Shown: in pieces, positions 6,458 to 8,332 of the stretch | Layout of the letters: the number at the start of each line of letters is the position of its first letter | How positions within the stretch are numbered: position 1 is the stretch's first letter | Assembly: GCA_002371625.1 (NCBI GenBank) | Contig: DFFV01000025.1 | Coordinates: forward strand, 1 to 8,332 | DNA: 8,332 nucleotides | Source: Ruminococcus sp. UBA3767 | GTDB taxonomy: Bacteria; Bacillota; Clostridia; Oscillospirales; Ruminococcaceae | Reading direction: 5' to 3' | Translations under genes and position numbers: made by a program | Notes under the pieces: model-generated | What the model saw: the letters and a program-made list of their open reading frames with translations, nothing else | The model's database searches: none | Told to the model about the DNA's origin: nothing

Positions 6458-6989
6458 GCTGCTGCTCGGACTTATCCCCGTGCTGCTGGTTTTTGTGGTG
6501 ATATTTATATTTTCATCGTTTGATGCCTCAGGCTCGTCCTCGCAGAGCGGTGTTATAGTTAAGTTTCTCAAAAAGTATATCTTCACCGACCTGAACGATA
6601 TAAAAAACAAGCATGATATCAAGCTGGTGAACGATACCCTTGCCTTTGCGGTGAGGAAAACTGCTCACTTTTCGGTATATATGCTGCTGGGCGGACTAAC
6701 GTTTGCATCAATGTGGATAATAAACAACAAAAAGCTGCGCTACCTTGCAGCTCTTGCGATATGCGCAGGCTATGCGGCAACGGATGAATTCCACCAGAGC
6801 TTCGTGCCGGGGCGTTCCTGCGAGCTTAGAGATGTTATGATAGACAGCTGCGGTGCAGCGATAGGCGCAGGCGTTTGCCTTGTTATCGTGCTGCTGCTGG
6901 AGCTGAGGCAAATAAAAAAGAGCATGGCTGCTCAGACGGGAGAAAGCTATAATGACGGGAATAATAACAGCAATGAAATGCGAGGCTGA
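6441..6989 (+). CDS. VanZ-family membrane protein
   Basis: A 182-aa membrane protein with one hydrophobic segment at the N terminus (about 7-26), a polar loop of about 40 residues, then three more segments (about 76-95, 100-114 and 136-155). It shows the VanZ-like signature: FSS (24-26), RKTAHFSVY (72-80), DEFHQSFVPGR (115-125) and RDVMIDSCGAAIG (130-142). VanZ of Enterococcus gives low-level teicoplanin resistance, but most chromosomal family members have no proven role, so a resistance label would be unsafe. The ATG at 6441 follows AAGGAG (6428-6433) within cca. The TTG three bases earlier is not needed. It overlaps cca by 17 nt and mtnN by 38 nt, so translational coupling is likely. Its polar, Asn-rich tail (about 165-182) is encoded partly by the overlap with mtnN. 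Confidence 0.88.
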   Translation: MNRKTKLLLGLIPVLLVFVVIFIFSSFDASGSSSQSGVIVKFLKKYIFTDLNDIKNKHDIKLVNDTLAFAVRKTAHFSVYMLLGGLTFASMWIINNKKLRYLAALAICAGYAATDEFHQSFVPGRSCELRDVMIDSCGAAIGAGVCLVIVLLLELRQIKKSMAAQTGESYNDGNNNSNEMRG

Positions 6990-7644
6990 ATACATCATCT
7001 CGCAGATGGAAAATACACAGGTCAGAAAAACAGGTCCGTGGACATTCACAACAGGCAGGCTCGGCAGCACCGAGGCAGTGCTTGCGGTGTGCGGCGTGGG
7101 AAAGGTCTTTGCAGGCTCGTGCGCACAGGTGATGATAACGGACTTTGGCTGCACGCACATCTACAACATCGGCGCTGCCGGCGCACTGATACCGGGCATT
7201 GAGATAGGCGATATCGTTTGTGCAAATGCCTGTGTCCAGTACGATATGGACACCTCTGCGGTGGGCGATCCCGTGGGAATGATCTCGGGGATAAACATGA
7301 TAGAGCTGCCCTGCGATGAAAATGAAGCACGCAGCTTTGAAAGCTATCTTGCCGCCTGCGGAAAAACAGTTTCAACGGGCATCATCGCAACAGGCGACAG
7401 GTTCTTCAAGGGGAGCGATGAGCGAAATGCTGTTTCCTCTCGCTTTGGTGCCTGCGCAGGTGAAATGGAGGGTGCGGCTGTCGGGCAGATATGCTGCGCA
7501 AACAGCCTGCCTTATAATGTTTTCCGGGTGATAACCGATACCGCAAAGGACGATCCCGGAACAGAATATGCGGCAAGCCTTGAGGAATGTGCGACCGAGC
7601 TGGCAAAGCTGTTTTCGGGCTTTCTTGCAAACAAAGGGAGCTGA
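6952..7644 (+). CDS. mtnN: 5'-methylthioadenosine/S-adenosylhomocysteine nucleosidase
   Basis: MTAN cleaves adenine from methylthioadenosine and S-adenosylhomocysteine, clearing by-products of SAM-dependent methylation and polyamine synthesis and feeding methionine salvage. The 230 aa match the family. Motifs: GIITAMKCEAE at the N terminus (Glu11 aligns with catalytic Glu12 of E. coli), CGVGKVFAG (47-55), NIGAAG (72-77), GDIV (86-89), YDMDTSAVGDPVG (97-109), ATGDRFF (146-152), EMEGAAVGQ (171-179) and RVITDTA with the catalytic Asp196. The ATG at 6952 is chosen because the conserved N terminus begins there and GGGAG (6938-6942) lies 9 nt upstream, both inside the vanZ-like gene. It overlaps that gene by 38 nt and ends 2 nt before the YhfC-like gene. 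No luxS or other methionine-cycle gene is in view. Confidence 0.95.
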   Translation: MTGIITAMKCEAEYIISQMENTQVRKTGPWTFTTGRLGSTEAVLAVCGVGKVFAGSCAQVMITDFGCTHIYNIGAAGALIPGIEIGDIVCANACVQYDMDTSAVGDPVGMISGINMIELPCDENEARSFESYLAACGKTVSTGIIATGDRFFKGSDERNAVSSRFGACAGEMEGAAVGQICCANSLPYNVFRVITDTAKDDPGTEYAASLEECATELAKLFSGFLANKGS

Positions 7645-7646
7645 GA

Positions 7647-8282
7647 ATGAAGGATATCAACTGCCTGCTGGCAGGGCTTTTACACCTGCTTGCAGCACCT
7701 GCGGCACTGCTGATACTGCGCAAAAAGACCAAGGCTAAGATATACCCTGCGATCGCAGCGCTTGCCGCCGCATTCCCGATATTTTTCATTGCGGGAGCGA
7801 TACGCTCGCAGTTCTCTGACAGCCCCTTTTTGCAGTTCAGCATTTACAACGCCCTGCTTTACGGCGTTTTCGAGGAGGGCGGAAAATTCCTTATGCTGCG
7901 CTTTCTGCTTGCACCGTATATCACCCCCAAGGAAGCCGCTGCCTACGGGATCGGTCACTCCGCTTTTGAAGATATAAACTCGGGCATCACCTGTTTCGGT
8001 CTTATAGGAACGGGCAAAGCAGCCGCCGATATCCTCCCTGTTACAGTCATTTCGGCAGCAGAGGGGATGGTATTGTGCACCGCAATTACGCTGGTGATAT
8101 ACTACGGCATAGCCTTTAACAAGTCACGCTTCACGCTGCCTGCGGCAATGCTCCTGCACGCCGTGAGCAACCTTTCGGGCAGGATACTGCCGATGTCGGT
8201 CTCGGTGATAGTGCGCAGCGCAATAGCTATCGCAGTCTGCATCGCAGCCTTCAGGCTATGGAACTCGGCACGGACACAATAG
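7647..8282 (+). CDS. YhfC-family putative glutamic-type intramembrane protease
   Basis: A 211-aa polytopic membrane protein with about six or seven hydrophobic segments (roughly 7-24, 33-52, 63-75, 82-92, 112-122, 130-155, 162-180 and 184-203; exact number uncertain). Candidate catalytic residues lie in three conserved-looking blocks: FEEGGK (75-80, Glu76/Glu77), GIGHSAFE (101-108, His104/Glu108) and LLHAVSN (169-175, His171). This EE...GxGHxxxE...H pattern resembles the YhfC family, a relative of CPBP/Rce1-type and PrsW-type proteases. Substrate and physiological role are unknown. The ATG at 7647 follows AAAGGGAG (7633-7640) by 6 nt; an in-frame start at 7587 lies inside mtnN and is not favoured. 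It is the last gene of the cca-vanZ-mtnN operon, and no clear terminator follows within the window. Confidence 0.8.
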   Translation: MKDINCLLAGLLHLLAAPAALLILRKKTKAKIYPAIAALAAAFPIFFIAGAIRSQFSDSPFLQFSIYNALLYGVFEEGGKFLMLRFLLAPYITPKEAAAYGIGHSAFEDINSGITCFGLIGTGKAAADILPVTVISAAEGMVLCTAITLVIYYGIAFNKSRFTLPAAMLLHAVSNLSGRILPMSVSVIVRSAIAIAVCIAAFRLWNSARTQ

Positions 8283-8289
8283 GACACAA
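8272..8289. repeat. Short direct repeat GGACACAA across the yhfC stop
   Basis: GGACACAA occurs at 8272-8279 and 8282-8289, a 10-bp period spanning the TAG stop. CACAAT (8275-8280) also has an inverted copy ATTGTG (8322-8327). The remaining 50 bases to the window end show no gene start or terminator. A TTGACT (8304-8309) might be a -35 for a gene to the right, with its -10 at or beyond the edge. Confidence 0.2.
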
Positions 8290-8332
8290 AATAAGATCCC
8301 CCGTTGACTGAACCGCCCCACATTGTGCGTAC

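Noticed and set aside
6441..6989. Glycopeptide resistance gene vanZ
   Set aside because: Only family-level motifs are shared; no vanA-type cluster genes are nearby and chromosomal relatives are mostly of unknown role.
7587..7646. Upstream ATG for the YhfC-like gene
   Set aside because: It lies inside mtnN; ATG 7647 has a better ribosome site and starts directly at the hydrophobic N terminus.
8304..8332. Promoter for a gene to the right
   Set aside because: Only a TTGACT hexamer is visible; the -10 would fall at or past the window edge.

Overview
This 8.3 kb window looks like ordinary chromosomal housekeeping DNA from an anaerobic low-to-mid-GC Firmicute. The best guess is class Clostridia, Ruminococcaceae/Oscillospiraceae-like. 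This is inferred from the strong AGGAGG-type ribosome sites, the gene content (CoaX-type pantothenate kinase, an ECF-transporter S component, VanZ- and YhfC-family membrane proteins) and the short or overlapping gene spacing. No rRNA, tRNA, CRISPR array, insertion sequence or phage gene was seen, and base composition does not shift visibly along the window.

Left part (1-2335): a minus-strand cluster reads panT-like ECF S component -> coaX -> nadA (nadA runs off the left edge). It joins vitamin B5 uptake, the first step of coenzyme A synthesis and quinolinate synthesis for NAD. It is preceded by a 275-bp divergent intergenic region. That region holds two extended -10 promoters back to back around a T6A7 tract, and a roughly 150-nt panT leader rich in potential stem-loops, which may be a cis-regulatory RNA of a class not identified here. 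On the other side, coaBC (plus strand) encodes the bifunctional enzyme for the next two CoA steps, so uptake, phosphorylation, cysteine ligation and decarboxylation are gathered in one divergon. CoaBC has Asn at the position of the Cys usually needed for the decarboxylase half-reaction.

Middle (3524-5113): coaBC converges on a minus-strand lnt homologue (apolipoprotein N-acyltransferase, 506 aa). A hairpin in the 10-bp gap serves as the likely coaBC terminator, and its loop contains the lnt stop codon. A 59-bp gap separates lnt from the next, divergent operon.

Right part (5114-8282): a tightly packed plus-strand operon cca - vanZ-like - mtnN - yhfC-like. The first two junctions overlap (17 and 38 nt) and the third has a 2-nt gap. 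It encodes tRNA CCA-end synthesis, a small VanZ-family membrane protein, 5'-methylthioadenosine/S-adenosylhomocysteine nucleosidase and a putative glutamic-type intramembrane protease. The last 50 bases hold no gene start that can be supported.

No clear new defence or mobile system is present. The points most worth checking are the CoaC Cys-to-Asn change, the structured panT leader, and the Lnt homologue in what is probably a single-membrane bacterium.
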